NCBI RefSeq assembly: GCF_014839805.1
Contig: NC_051116.1
Coordinates: forward strand, 1,922,001-1,986,000
Source of the DNA: Manduca sexta
Lineage: Eukaryota > Arthropoda > Insecta > Lepidoptera > Sphingidae
Direction: 5' to 3'
Length of the DNA: 64,000 bases
This document shows positions 12,605-23,660 of the stretch, piece after piece. The notes under the pieces are model-generated. The model was given only the letters and a program-made list of their open reading frames with translations, did no database searches and was not told where the DNA came from. Position numbers and translations under genes: made by a program. Each line of letters opens with the position of its first letter. Positions within the stretch are counted from its first letter, which is position 1.

Positions 12605-12905
12605 TAGGTCTCTCATATGTGAGAGTCCGCCTGCGTAGGTATCACCGCAATGTCTATTTCTACCGCCAGCAGTGTGTAGTCACTGTTGTGTTCCGGTTTG
12701 AAGAACATTATAGCCAGTGTAACTACTGAACCAGTGAACATAATAGGACTTAATATCTCATGTCTCAGGATGGCGAGAGCAGTGGAATACCAAACAATGC
12801 TTTGTTATACAAGGTGTTGAATGGTGTTTCTACTGTTTATGGGCGGTCGTATCGGCCATGAGGCGAACGGCAAGCTCGTCTCGTCATTCAAAGCAATAAA
12901 AATAT
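12605..12905 (+). repeat. Family C copy, full length
   Basis: Begins gtaggtctctcatatgtgag and ends caaagcaataaaaat. Confidence 0.82.
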
Positions 12906-13146
12906 ATATTACACTTATTTTCATTAAACCGCACTTAGGGTTTATTGAAATAAGCCGATAATAGTGTAGTGGACAAGTTTTTAGCGTCTGCGCGTTGCCT
13001 AAGAGGCTTAGTTTACCCTCAAACATACTTCACATTAATTTGTCATTTCGTTAATCTCAACAGACCGGCCTAACTGACATTCGAAGGTTCTGGCAGTTCC
13101 TTTATGTATTTAGGTCGACGTGGTATTATTGTTACACTAAACTGCC

Positions 13147-13320
13147 GACTGTCTCGATAGCTTAGCTTTGTGCGCAAAGCATGACCGCTCTGTGGTCCTG
13201 GGTTCGAATCCCGGGTCGGAAAAACTGATATTGAAATTTTTTGCTCAGTATTTCTGAGTGGAATTTATGTCCGATAGTTGCATCTGTGCCTACCCCTTCA
13301 GGGATAAAGACAAGGTTCTA
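13147..13320 (+). mobile_element. SINE B copy with well-preserved tRNA-like head
   Basis: The head 13147-13220 has an A-box-like tagcttagctttg and a perfect B box (gggttcgaatcccgggtcgg). The body is internally deleted (ccgatagttgcatctg) and ends at ctaccccttcagggataaa. It is not an independent tRNA gene because it runs straight into the SINE body. Confidence 0.8.
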
Positions 13321-13825
13321 TGACAATTTTTACTTATGTTATAAAAATTATACTAAACTTTTTCATATTGGTATTAGAAAACACAATTATTCTTTTATCA
13401 CGGATGGGCGTTAACGCGAGCGGAGTCGCGAGCAAAAGCTACATTTCACCTCTTGAGAGCTATTTTCTCTTACATTGTTGTCTTCGAACATACATATTGA
13501 ATTATCAATTTATCCCCAAGCCTCTTGTGAACAAAACATTTATAGGAAAAAAAAACAATCAAAATAGATAAACTGAAAAACAATACGTAATAGAATGAAT
13601 GTATTTTTGCTAAATATTTCATTACATTGAATTGGTTTTGTTTCCGGTATTCGGATCGGGGTGTAGACGACCTATATCTCCGTAATGTGAAGGAAAATCC
13701 AGTTTCGTGCCGATATTTATGTAGTTTCAGGTAAGACGATTTACAAGATATTGGCACTTGGGAAAAGATATTTCCTAGAACATAAGTGTGTTCACACGAT
13801 CGTCAGATCATAACATACATACATA

Positions 13826-14073
13826 ACATCACGCATTTTATCCCCGAAGGGGTATGCAGAGGCGCAACTAGGGCACCCACTTTTCGCCAAGTATGTTCCG
13901 TCCCATGATGTGATAGGGGGCGAGCCTATCGCCATATCGGGCATAAATTCCAGACTCCGGGCTGATACTGAGCAGAAAAACCCAAATATCACTTTGCCCG
14001 ACCCGGGGGTCGAACCCAGGACCTCAGAGCGCTATTGTACCGGACGTGCAATACAACTACGCCACCGTGGCAG
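13826..14073 (-). mobile_element. SINE B copy, full length
   Basis: The most complete copy: ttatccccgaaggggtatgc at the 3' end, through gggggcgagcctatcgccat and ggggtcgaacccagg, to ctacgccaccgtggcag at the tRNA-like head. Confidence 0.88.
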
Positions 14074-14185
14074 TCATCAATCGATCGTCAGAAACATTAC
14101 TATTAATGTATAATAGTAAGATATCCAGGATAGTGACTCCATACATATTTATTATGCCCCAAGTGTGTTGCGTTCCATGGCCAGT

Positions 14186-14300
14186 AGCTTTTCGTCATCA
14201 TCATCATTAAGTCCACTGCTGAACATAGGCCTTACTCAAAGATTTCCAGACGGACTTGTGGAAAGCGGCCTGCATCCAACGTGTTCCTGCAACCTTTGCC
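14186..14300 (-). mobile_element. RTE-type LINE 3' tail
   Basis: tcatcatcatcattaagtcc, gctgaacataggcc and gaaagcggcctgcatccaac are the reverse of the same 3' end, including the simple-repeat tail. Confidence 0.65.
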
Positions 14301-14459
14301 AAGTAGTTTTTAAACATTTTCAACCACGTCTGCTCTTAAACCGAATACATTTCGTTTCGTATACCTATTGATTGCAGAACAGGACTTAACTTACATATGC
14401 TTTTGAAATAAAAAACGATTATACTAATTCAGACAAATTATAACTAGAATTAGAGCTTG

Positions 14460-14600
14460 TTCTCAACTGAGTCGGCGTTGCTAAATACACAAAACTAAGC
14501 TGTTAAAATCCGTCATATGCTGTAACTTAATAAATATAATTTGAGATCTTATTGATAGGTTTATAAAATAGCAACGATTTCGGATGCTGGCTTTAATTAG
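14460..14600. repeat. Family M repeat, shorter form
   Basis: ttctcaactgagtcgg, ctgttaaaatccgtcatatgc and aaatagcaacgattt recur in the same order at 38285-38580, where about 170 bp extra lie between the first two blocks. Confidence 0.6.
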
Positions 14601-14853
14601 ACAACGTATCAGCTGATATAGCACTTCAGACAAAACTGAATTGCATCTTAATATAGCCTTATAGGGCATTTCATTCACGAAGACGAGCCCTACCACTTTT
14701 TGAGCAGGGGTATTGCGGGGCAAAGAGACTGATCTAAGCACTGACTCCGACGCTGTCCATTGTAGTGTGCGTGTGCACTTATGCTGTTCACGCACACTGT
14801 AAGCAATTAGGGAAAGCAGTGGGGCGCGTCTTCGTGGATGAAATGATCTATAC

Positions 14854-15326
14854 CAGAGATGGCGAACCAATGACGCGTCCCAGTGGTGCTACGTGACAAA
14901 ATAATCAAACTCGCGAGTAATATGTCAAATATTGTATACGTATAGTTCTTTAGGCTTCCCTTCGTTTAACATCGGGGTGGAGTGAAGCCACTTTTGCGAG
15001 CCCTGATGAAACAAAAAACATAGTTGGGTCATCAAAAAGTTGCTGTAGCGACCACGTCGCACATAATACCACGTAGACTTAGATAAGTGTTAACTAACCA
15101 TTTGTACATAGAATAAAGTAGACTAAATACCAGCTCGTGTCTCATTTCATCTTGCCATAAATTACTGGCAAACTGGTGACTCCAACGTGCCTTTGAGAAG
15201 TTCCCAAATAAATTAATGGCAAATCGCTAAAAGGGACACTCGGTTAGATAAAACCGGACCTGGATAGCACGTTGCAAGCCATTTGTTTAATGAATAATGG
15301 CGCGTTTACTCTTAAAGGCATCCCTG
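14854..15326 (+). mobile_element. Second hAT-like non-autonomous element, 473 bp
   Basis: The left end is cagagatggcg and the right end is ggcatccctg, whose reverse complement is cagggatgcc. They are flanked by atctatac (14846-14853) and atctacac (15327-15334), 7 of 8 identical. No transposase is encoded. Confidence 0.65.
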
Positions 15327-15640
15327 ATCTACACAATCTTTCAACTCAATAAGCAGTGAAAACTCTAACATTTTGTACCCAATTGAAGACGAGTTTGAAT
15401 CAATCGAAACGACGTACAAAGCGCTCGTGTCATGCTAAAACAATCGCCCTTTGTCCCATTAGCAAACATTCTGGAAATTAACGTCTAATGAGTTTCAAAG
15501 TTTTCCATTCATTAACTTGTTACTAAGGATCTTTATGTCAACAATTTAATTAAGTTTAGAAGTGTTTGTGTATTTGGTTTTTAGCGTAGTAAAAATTTAT
15601 GTTTAGTATTTCGTTTTTATTTTGGTATCTAAACAATAAT

Positions 15641-16329
15641 CAGTGGCTAACAATATATAGCCCGATTCCTATCGGCTTCCCTTTCGTAACAGTATATAAC
15701 CCGATTCCTATCGGCTTCCCTTTCATAACAGTATATAACCCGATTCCTATCGGCTTCCCTTTCGTAACAATATATAGCCCGATTCCTATCGGCTTCCCTT
15801 TCGTAACAATATATAACCCGATTCCTATCGGCTTCCCTTTCGTAACAGTATATAACCCGATTCCTATCGGCTTCCCTTTCATAACAGTATATAACCCGAT
15901 TCCTATCGGCTTCCCTTTCGTAACAATATATAGCCCGATTCCTATCGGCTTCCCTTTCGTAACAATATATAACCCGATTCCTATCGGCTTCCCTTTCGTA
16001 ACAATATATAGCCCGATTCCTATCGGCTTCCCTTTCGTAACAATATATAACCCTATTCCTATCGGCTTCCCTTTCGTAACAATATATAGCCCGATTCCTA
16101 TCGGCTTCCCTTTCGTAACAATATATAACCCTGTTCCTATCGGCTTCCCTTTCGTAACAATATATAGCCCGATTCCTATCGGCTTCCCTTTCGTAACTAT
16201 AACCCGATTCCTATCGGCTTCCCCTTCATATTTTTACAAAATTATCATTAGAACGATTTACAGACATATGCATATTAGTACCTAAGTTGTGTCGCGTTCC
16301 CTTTCAGAAAATTTTACCCTTCACCACTG
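15641..16329 (+). mobile_element. hAT-like MITE (family F) expanded by an internal tandem array
   Basis: The left end is CAGTGGC and the right end is cccttcaccactg. The right-hand unique part (atcattagaacgatttacag, catgcatattagtacctaag) matches the 165-bp MITE at 62089. The region that is single-copy there is repeated here. The flanks are similar strings, ctaaacaataat and ctaaacataat, possibly an eroded target duplication. Confidence 0.75.
15651..16230 (+). repeat. 39-bp tandem array, about 15 units
   Basis: Fourteen in-register units plus a final one after a short deletion near 16196. Each contains cccgattcctatcggcttcc then ctttcgtaacaatatata. Most units hold a hairpin ccgat-tcct-atcgg. Variants show that units 1-4 and 5-8 are copies of a four-unit block and that units 9-14 alternate in pairs. 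Because 39 is a multiple of three, the + strand is open throughout (Y-N/S-P-IPIGFPFVT per unit), and the - strand is open across part of it; I see no reason to call either a gene. Confidence 0.93.
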
Positions 16330-16392
16330 CTAAACATAATTTAAGACATATCGTTGGCTCACTTTTACAATGTCCTAGTTATTTGCTAGTTG

Positions 16393-16625
16393 TATGATAT
16401 ATTTTATATCCGCCCGGATAGCGACCACCGCACACAAGATGTTAAAACCCCCTATAGTGGCCCACGTAAATTTCCTATTCCGGGATCAGCCTATATATAT
16501 GCGGTTCCAACAGGCCAGCGTAATTGTGTCGACTGCTGATGGGTAATCATCTCTCGTCAGTCGATATACTATTGGACCCCACTCCATTTACCATCAGGTG
16601 CAGTGAGAGCACTATGCCGTGCTAA
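16393..16625 (+). repeat. Family E dispersed repeat
   Basis: The family has atatccgcccggatagcgac at one end, ccaacaggccagcgtaattg and gtcagtcga in the middle, and ccatcaggtgcagtgagagc then an A run at the other. Class not determined. Confidence 0.72.
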
Positions 16626-16629
16626 TAAA

Positions 16630-17854
16630 AAAAATACTTATGTTGGAAAAATTAGATTTGAAAATTTGATGTTGATAAAAAATGTAAAACACAATATGTT
16701 CCTTTATTTATAAAGATAATAATAAAGTTATATTTATTCTGCAAATATTGGTAAATAACGATGACCAAACATGAGATTCTTCAGAGCAACCATATTTGAC
16801 CAAAAGATGGTATGCAAAATTACATTTTGTTCAAGTGTATAATATAAGAATTTTTCAAAGCATTTATGTCACAAGCATGCACTATAAAAAAATATCATTG
16901 TCAAATCCTAAGTAAGTATTATATAAGAAAATTAGAAAATAAAATTATCTTTCTTTTAATTAATCTTTCGCGACTAAGGTAATGTTTACTGTAAAAACAG
17001 AAATAAGGGATATAATTGAAATTGTGCTTAAAATATAACATAGAACGTTGTAATAGTAAGCCAGCATATAGATATTACGTTAGTTTCCAAACTATTAGTA
17101 TCGATATTTGGCAAGTCGGTAATTTTTTTTTTATTTAAAAGCTCATTCTTTTCTCTTCTTTTATACGGGTGTGGCGAAGTGACAGTACCGCGAGCAAAAT
17201 ATAACTGCAAAAGCTCCAAAGTTCTAACAAGTCCTAAGTGTTGTCTCTAGCACCCACAATAGGGGACCGGCCTATGCTTGATTTTGTACATTATTCTATA
17301 TGTAATGGCTTTTAATACGAAAAAGAAGCACGTCTGCGAAAACAGCATTAAAAATTGGTTAAAAAATGAGCGAGTAATTCATATTTAAAATATTGTAACG
17401 TGCAGAAGTGGGCGCGATGTAGGGATATCGCTTCATCTCTTTCTTTCGCACGCGTCGTAATTCCCGATGACGTCACATGTGGATATTTTGTCTCTTTTCT
17501 GTTTCTTGTTAACTACACCTTCCACCGAAATTCAAAAACTTATAACTTGTTGATTTTTTACCGGATTTTAATAATTCCTTTTGTGTTATAATTTATATAA
17601 CGTAAATATTTGATAATAGTAAAGAACAAAAATCAGTCCGGTACCCTATTCGGTATTAATACTTCCAGCCTACATTAAGAATGTTTTTGGAAAATATGGT
17701 CCTAGTCGAAACCTTAAAAGCACTTGCCAACTTTCGTACGAAGTTTTAAAAGCTATTAAAGGCTTAAACCGAAAGCTTTATTGAAAACACCTTACTGTCG
17801 ATAGATGCAGAGATAAGACATCTACTTATAACTACAGCCTTAAATATCAAATAA
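16630..17854. other. AT-rich stretch with a repeat-like patch
   Basis: 17398-17600 (tgggcgcgatgtagggatat, then tgacgtcacatgtgg, then aactacaccttccacc) resembles a moth dispersed repeat known to me only in outline. The rest has nothing. Confidence 0.45.
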
Positions 17855-18159
17855 GAATGGCGAAGGGTGAACATTTTCAAAATCTGTATTACGAGGCAGC
17901 ATGAAAGAGATATATTAGAATTCATAAAATTTATATATTTTTATGCCGGCTCGTGCAGTCACCCCATTCTGATAGTAAGTAGAGCAGGGTCCATCTAACA
18001 GTGGTGAAGACTTACATTTTACGAAAGAGCACTCGACACAACTATATAGGTACTCATATGCATATATGCGGTCTATAGATCGTTCTAATAATCATTTTAT
18101 ATTAGTTACAAAAGAGAAGCCGCCAGAAATCGGGTTATATGGACTACCCTTGGCCACTG
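17855..18159 (-). mobile_element. Family F MITE with an internal insertion or alternative core
   Basis: Left atggcgaagggtgaacatttt and right ggactacccttggccactg are the two ends. gaagccgccagaaatcgggt near the right matches the array unit in reverse. About 130 bp in the middle are not shared with the other copies. Confidence 0.65.
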
Positions 18160-18189
18160 CCAGACAATCGACTGACGGAGGGTGATTAG

Positions 18190-18320
18190 ATTAGAAACAA
18201 TTATGGCAGTTTGAAGCCGGATATACACAGGCTTACTCCAGAACGCGAGACTTACGTAGGCCTCTGGCGGCTTTTAAATCTTCTGTACGATGGTCACTAT
18301 CCGAGGGATACATATATCCT
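18190..18320 (-). repeat. Family E copy split by an R1-type LINE
   Basis: gccggatatacacaggctta, tacgtaggcctctggcgg and gatggtcactatccg match family E in reverse. Its end (tatatcctacc) resumes at 19611-19620 beyond the LINE. Confidence 0.65.
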
Positions 18321-19600
18321 TTTTTTTTTTTTTTTTTGTTGTCGCGGAGAAAGTGCCTTATGACTACCGCCCAGCCTTCATGGGGGGCGACTGAGCGGTT
18401 ATGTTGGGGTCACCGTGCCTTACGACCCGGCGTTGCGCCGCCCGGATTTGATGTCAGCCTTCGGGCGACCGCCGGGCCGAGTCCCTAACCTATGTACAAC
18501 GCACGGCATACCAACTAAAACTCCGCGGTGGCCCTCTTCGGCGCATTAGGAACGGCTGCAGGCTTCCTCTGACGTTTGTCTAAGACTACAACTGCAGCCG
18601 CCCCTGCGCGATGCCGCCTAGTGCGGCCCGTCTCCTATTATGGGGGGGGCTCAGAAGCCCCCGCGCACCGAAGGACGCCCTCGGCGTCTACGGCAGCATG
18701 AGGCCAACTGCACACTGCCGTCCATCCCGGGGGTCAACCGAAAATTGTGCAAGAGCGCACAAAAATGCACTAGGGCGGACAGCCCCCTGCTGCCCGCCGA
18801 CGACCCCCATCGTGGCCCCTATTAGTCGCCTTTTACGACAGGCAGGGGATACCGTGGTGGAATTCTCCAAACGCCCCCAATCCACAGGGCGGGAGACGCC
18901 GGTCAGTCGTCCACCCGGCGCCTCCTACGTCTCCTCTGGCGGCGAGAGGGATCCTCCCTCTCCCGATCCCTCTCGGCACCCTCCTTCTGCGAGATGACCA
19001 CCTCGCAGAAGTGGGCCACCTCACGCCATGACCTCTCGCTGCCGACCATGGAAGCGACCACGGCCGGCAGCGAGAGATCTCCTCCGACGACTGATCTGAG
19101 AGCGCTGCGCTCTTCGTCCCAGGCTGGACACAACGCCAAAGTGTGTTGAGCCGTATCCAGCGGGCAGTTGTCACAATGGTGACACACGGCCGACACCTCC
19201 GTACCAACGATCCGGCACAGATACTCACCGAAGCAGCCATGCCCGGTGAGTACCTGTGTCAACCGAAAAATTGCCGCACCGTGGCGCCTGTCCAGCCACT
19301 CGGCAAAGACAGGCCGCACTGCCACGACGGTCCGGAGCCCCGCTGACGGGGCCTCCAGCCTGAGACGCCACTCCTCCACGGCGGCTCGCCGTAGGGAGGC
19401 CCTCATGGCCTCAACCTCCTTCGGGGCCGGACGCTGCCCGCGACTGAACGCCTCCTCCCGCCAGTGGAATACCTCTGACAGGGCTCTGGCGTCCAGATCC
19501 CAGGGCAGGAATCCGGCCAAAAGACAAGCCGCCTCGAACGAGACCGTGCGGTACGCCCTGATCGCCCGCTGCGCCACTACGCGCTGCGGGCCCCGCAGGA
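18321..19600 (-). mobile_element. 5'-truncated R1-type non-LTR retrotransposon
   Basis: About 1.28 kb, strikingly GC-rich. A T run at 18321-18337 is its poly(A) tail. 17-bp target duplications agggatacatatatcct lie at 18304-18320 and 19601-19617. Coding positions 19600 to 18903 give the last 230 or so residues of the reverse-transcriptase protein, including AYRTVSFEAACLLAGFLPWD and the zinc-finger pattern C-x2-C-x9-H-x4-C (CHHC...HTLALC). The endonuclease and reverse-transcriptase domains are missing. An ATG at 19763 in the same frame is host sequence, not the element's start. The 3' UTR is 18338-18902. Confidence 0.9.
18903..19600 (-). pseudogene. C-terminal remnant of R1-type reverse-transcriptase ORF2
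   Basis: An open frame of about 232 codons in the truncated LINE, ending VDD-stop after an arginine-rich tail. It keeps the CCHC zinc finger found after the reverse-transcriptase domain in R1-clade elements. It has no promoter or natural start and cannot make an active enzyme. The lack of frameshifts suggests a fairly recent insertion. Confidence 0.82.
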
Positions 19601-19617
19601 AGGGATACATATATCCT

Positions 19618-21260
19618 ACCCCAAGTACTAACATCTTTTTAACAAGTTTGCAAAGATGTAGACATCCTTTTGTATTGCTGGGTTCAATAAAGTACCACCC
19701 CCCCTCCCCCGGCCCTCCAACTCCTTTTTCAATTAACTCTGCATCGGCAATACCTAACAGCAAGACTATATTATGCTGTCCTATACAAAAATGACATTCA
19801 TTTTATAGTAAGTAGGCAAAGGGTAAAAAATATTTTTCACCTGCTGCTGTTGCTCGTTCTTTTTCTGTAAATAAACGCTTACTATCAGGCGTATAACCTG
19901 TTTGTTTCATCATTTAATTATGATCATCGTCAGTCATACCATAACCAATACCAAACAAGGGCGTCATCCGCAGATTTTCAGAACAGTCAGTTATAAGAAA
20001 TAAAATAATTTTTAAAAAATCATGCAATATTTTATTATATATAAAACTATGAACGAACTACATTCGCCATGTATTTCTTGAAGCTCCGTTCACCTAAAGT
20101 TTCAAACGATTTCACGCTTCTCCGAATCATAACTTTTATTGGCTACGAAAAGTTTGACGTGTCGTCTATCAGCTACCCACACGCTACGAATTCTAAAATT
20201 CACTACGAAATTTAGAGAATATAAGCCTTTTTACAACCACTCAAAGTATTAAATTTAATGAAGAATGTGACAAAGTACTTGAACAACAAATTGAAAATGT
20301 TTATACCAAAGCCATAAATTACAACACAATTGCTACGCGCGTAGCAACGTTATAATTGCTACATTGAAGTACGTGTTTATCGGCTACGCAAACTTTCCTA
20401 CGCAGCGTCCGTAATTTGTGCTATAGCGCGGCTACAAATTAAGTGCTACGATTATTTTGCACTCGTAGCATTATTAGTAATTGCTCCATACACTTAGCGT
20501 TATTGAATAGCTTGCCTACAAATTAGTGCAAATTAAATCATATTGTGTAAAAATTAATTGATTTTGCTAATACGTTCGCATTTTGCAACATTCTGCAGTT
20601 TTAAATTAATTAGTACATAAAAATTTTAGCTTGCGAAATCGTCAGCATTTTTCTTCTTGGCAATGTAGCAAAAGATATTATTTGAGAATTTCATTGGCTA
20701 GCTTATAGACAGCGCTATATTGATATGAGTTCAGGAAACATTTTTATTCGAATATCATCTCCAATATTTATTCATTACGGATGTTTCCTTTTATATAAAG
20801 ACATACATAAGCTCACGGCTTATCGTCAAAAGGGTAGACAAATACAAGCCTGTCTGAGCTCTTCAGATTATTTTTTCACATTAAACGCTTTAAGCTTCCG
20901 TACTCAAAGGATGCCAAAGGAATCCTCTATTATCTTATTAAACGGAATCTCTTTGCCTATGCCTGTATCTCAGTCCGCATATTAAAAGTTATATCTTTTA
21001 AATCATAATAGGCAATTAACTGAAAATTCCACTGAATATTATTATATATTACGACTATCTTCATAAATAAGTAGTATTTGTTGGCAACTCCGCTATATGA
21101 AATATTTTACCGGGATAAAATTCCTGCTATATATTTTCCAAGATTAAAAAGTATATGCTACATGCTATTCCAAACTATAATCTACCTCTGTGCCAAATTT
21201 CATCTAGATCCGTTCAGCCGTTATGGCATGATTGCGTAACATACATCTAAACTGTTACAT
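19618..21260. other. Intergenic stretch with a GCTACG-rich region
   Basis: Between about 20140 and 20480 the word GCTAC(G) or its complement recurs many times, including the palindrome gctacgcgcgtagc (20331-20344). No gene was found. Confidence 0.5.
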
Positions 21261-21261
21261 T

Positions 21262-21545
21262 TATGTTACGGATTCCTTCATAGCCGAATTTCGGCCACGG
21301 CGGAATATCTCAACGGAAATCAGCCAGGTACGCACCAGATATTATAGTGCACAAATTTTTGCGCTTGTGTTCCTTCACATGGTCCAGTAAGACGGCAGTC
21401 CGACATGACCGGAAAGAGATCAGGCGCAGGACCAACGGCTTTACGTGCTTTGCGAGGCACGGGGGTATCACACCGCCAACTTCCCGACTGAGCTGCGACT
21501 GAATAATTTTAAGATGGAAAAAACCAGTGACAATGTTTTTAGAGG
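21262..21545 (-). repeat. Family D copy, full length
   Basis: gattccttcatagccgaatt to aagatggaaaaaaccagtga. Confidence 0.72.
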
Positions 21546-21572
21546 ATTGGTTGAACCTCTATAAAGGTGTTA

Positions 21573-21875
21573 TGTTTTTTTTTTTATTGTTTTGAATCAC
21601 GAGACGAGCTTGCCGCTTGTCTGATGGTAAGCGATACGACCGCCCATAAATAGTAGAAACATCACACAACACCTTGAGTTACAAAGTATTGTTTGGCATT
21701 CCACTGCGCTCGCCATCCTAAGATATGAGATTAAGTCTTATTATTTTCAGTATTTACACTGGCTACATTGTTCTTCAAACTGGAACACAACTGACTGCAC
21801 ACTGCTACTTGGCGGCAGAAATAGACATTGGGGTGATACCTGCCCAGGCGGACTCTCACATGTGAGAGGCCTACC
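21573..21875 (-). repeat. Family C copy, full length
   Basis: Begins with a T run and tgttttgaatcacgagacg, ends ctctcacatgtgagaggcct. Confidence 0.82.
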
Positions 21876-22110
21876 TCCAGTAAACATGTGTATTTGTATT
21901 TAAAGCAGTAAATAATTCAAACGATAAAATACCACACTACAAATTACATTACGTTCCACATTACAATGTGCGTAAAACACTCTAACATAAAATTCAATGG
22001 AGTTGATAACGAGCCAATTACCGCCCCCGTCGGTAATTAACACGAAGCCTCTAATTGTGTTTATGTTAGTTTAATTTGTAGTTATGGACTTGTTGATTGT
22101 TGTATTGAGT

Positions 22111-22510
22111 GCCTTGGTGGCGTAGTGTATGCCGCGGTATGAACAGTCGAGGTCCTGAGTTCGAACTCAGGGTCACGAAGGATGCAAATTCTTGGAAACA
22201 TCGGGAAAAAATAAATTATAAAAACCGCAATAAAATCTGATAAACAGGTATATTTATACGTGAAGATTTATTTTGCGTATAAATATACCTGTGTGTATAC
22301 TTTGTGAATTATCGCTTAGTTTATCGGTAAAGGAACACATCGTGAGGAAAGCTGTATACCTGAGAAATTCTATAAGAATTCTGGGAGTATGTGAAGTCTG
22401 TCAATTCGCAGTAGGCCAGCGTGGTAGACTAAAGCCTAATACCTCTCAGTAGTGAAGGAGGCCCGTGCCCAGCATTGGGACAGCATATAATACAGGGCTG
22501 ATATATATAT
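22111..22510 (+). mobile_element. Chimeric SINE: family B tRNA-like head joined to family A body
   Basis: 22111-22180 is a tRNA-like head of family B type (gtggcgtagtgtatgcc, then gagttcgaactc as B box). 22290-22510 is the body and tail of SINE A (tttgtgaattatcgctt to acagggctgat). Between them lie about 60 AT-rich bases and a perfect 17-bp inverted repeat. Confidence 0.75.
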
Positions 22511-22846
22511 TTATATACCTATAGATTGCGATTTAATTTTGTTGCTTTTCTTATAAGGCCCCGTTCGCCCTGTTTACGAATAATTTTTCAAACCCTCTCC
22601 AGCGTTCCGCGAAATTCCATTACAAAACATTAACTAATTACGTCAAAACATCGAAACTCCTGTGGGAGTCAGACATTTGATTAATTCAATTAGTTAAACA
22701 ACCATCGAGTTAGCAATTAATTTGCGAGATAACGATACGACCTCCTTAATAATAATAATGAGGAATAGGTTACTGGTTATTATATGATGGTATTTTTAAC
22801 ATAAATCACGTTTAGACGTGTATTATAAACCAATATGTGAAAAATA

Positions 22847-23170
22847 GCGGCTATAGCCTAATTTGGTGTGGAATGGATTATCTAGACGAATGTCTGCTGA
22901 AACAAATCCCAAGGGCACACACCTCTGACTTTTCTAAAATGATGTGTGTATACTATGCGAACTATTGCTTGCTTTAACGTTGAAGGAAAACATCGTGAGG
23001 ACACCTGCAATCTGCATACCTGAGAAGTTCTCTATAGGAATTTTGAAGGAGTGTGAAGTCTATCAATCCACACTAGGTCAACGTGGTGGACTAAGGCTTA
23101 ATGCCTCTCATTAGTAGAGGAGGCTATTGCTCACAAGTCCGGCAGTAGATATATAATACAGGAATGATAT
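22847..23170 (+). mobile_element. SINE A copy, full length but diverged
   Basis: Head gcggctatagcctaatttgg, tail acaggaatgatatta. The B box is eroded (aacaaatccca). Confidence 0.82.
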
Positions 23171-23607
23171 TATTATTATTTATAGTTAACAAATCGTGGT
23201 CAATTAAAGAGAACACAAAAAATAAGACAAACGTAAACAAACTTAAAAGGGAAGCCGGTAGGAATCTGATTGTATGTACGCTTTGTCACTAAAACCTGGT
23301 ATTGATAATCCACAGCCCAAAAGACTCTTACATCAAACCAATGAAGCAATAATGAAATACTCCAAACGTACAGAAATTTGACCGCATTAACTTCATTCTG
23401 AAGTATATCACTAAAGATTACCGAAATGGACTCAATTGGGGTCAATAAGTCACTCGATACAGTCTCGGACCGTATTCGGAGAACGTATCTGAGCTTGAAG
23501 GACAACTCGATTTATCTGTCTTTTGTCCTTCAAGGATTTCAAGACTCACGTCTAGCAATATCGAGTGATCTTTTATATAGATCTTTTATATATTTTTCTA
23601 TCTACAT

Positions 23608-23660
23608 CAGTGGCGAATGGTCCATATAACCTGATTTCTGCCGGCTTCCCTTTCGTCATT
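23608..23660 (+). mobile_element. Family F MITE, left end only
   Basis: cagtggcgaatggtccatat to cggcttccctttcgtcattt; the right part is missing. Confidence 0.65.

Noticed and set aside
13147..13220. Possible tRNA gene (good B box and A-box-like sequence)
   Set aside because: It continues directly into a SINE B body, and the same head occurs at 22.1, 28.7 and 61.7 kb; it is a SINE promoter, not a tRNA gene.
15651..16230. CRISPR-like array
   Set aside because: Head-to-tail direct repeats with no unique spacers, in an animal genome.
15599..16285. 228-codon repetitive protein (IPIGFPF repeats)
   Set aside because: The frame exists because the 39-bp unit is a multiple of three and lacks stops; the array lies inside a MITE and has no gene context.
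17468..17475. CRE site TGACGTCA as an SPR regulatory element
   Set aside because: It lies in what looks like a dispersed repeat 8 kb upstream, with no link to the gene.
19246..19794. 182-codon + strand frame and other frames over the LINE
   Set aside because: Shadows of the GC-rich minus-strand R1-type coding sequence.
22111..22180. Possible tRNA gene
   Set aside because: Head of a chimeric SINE; no proper acceptor-stem pairing was seen.
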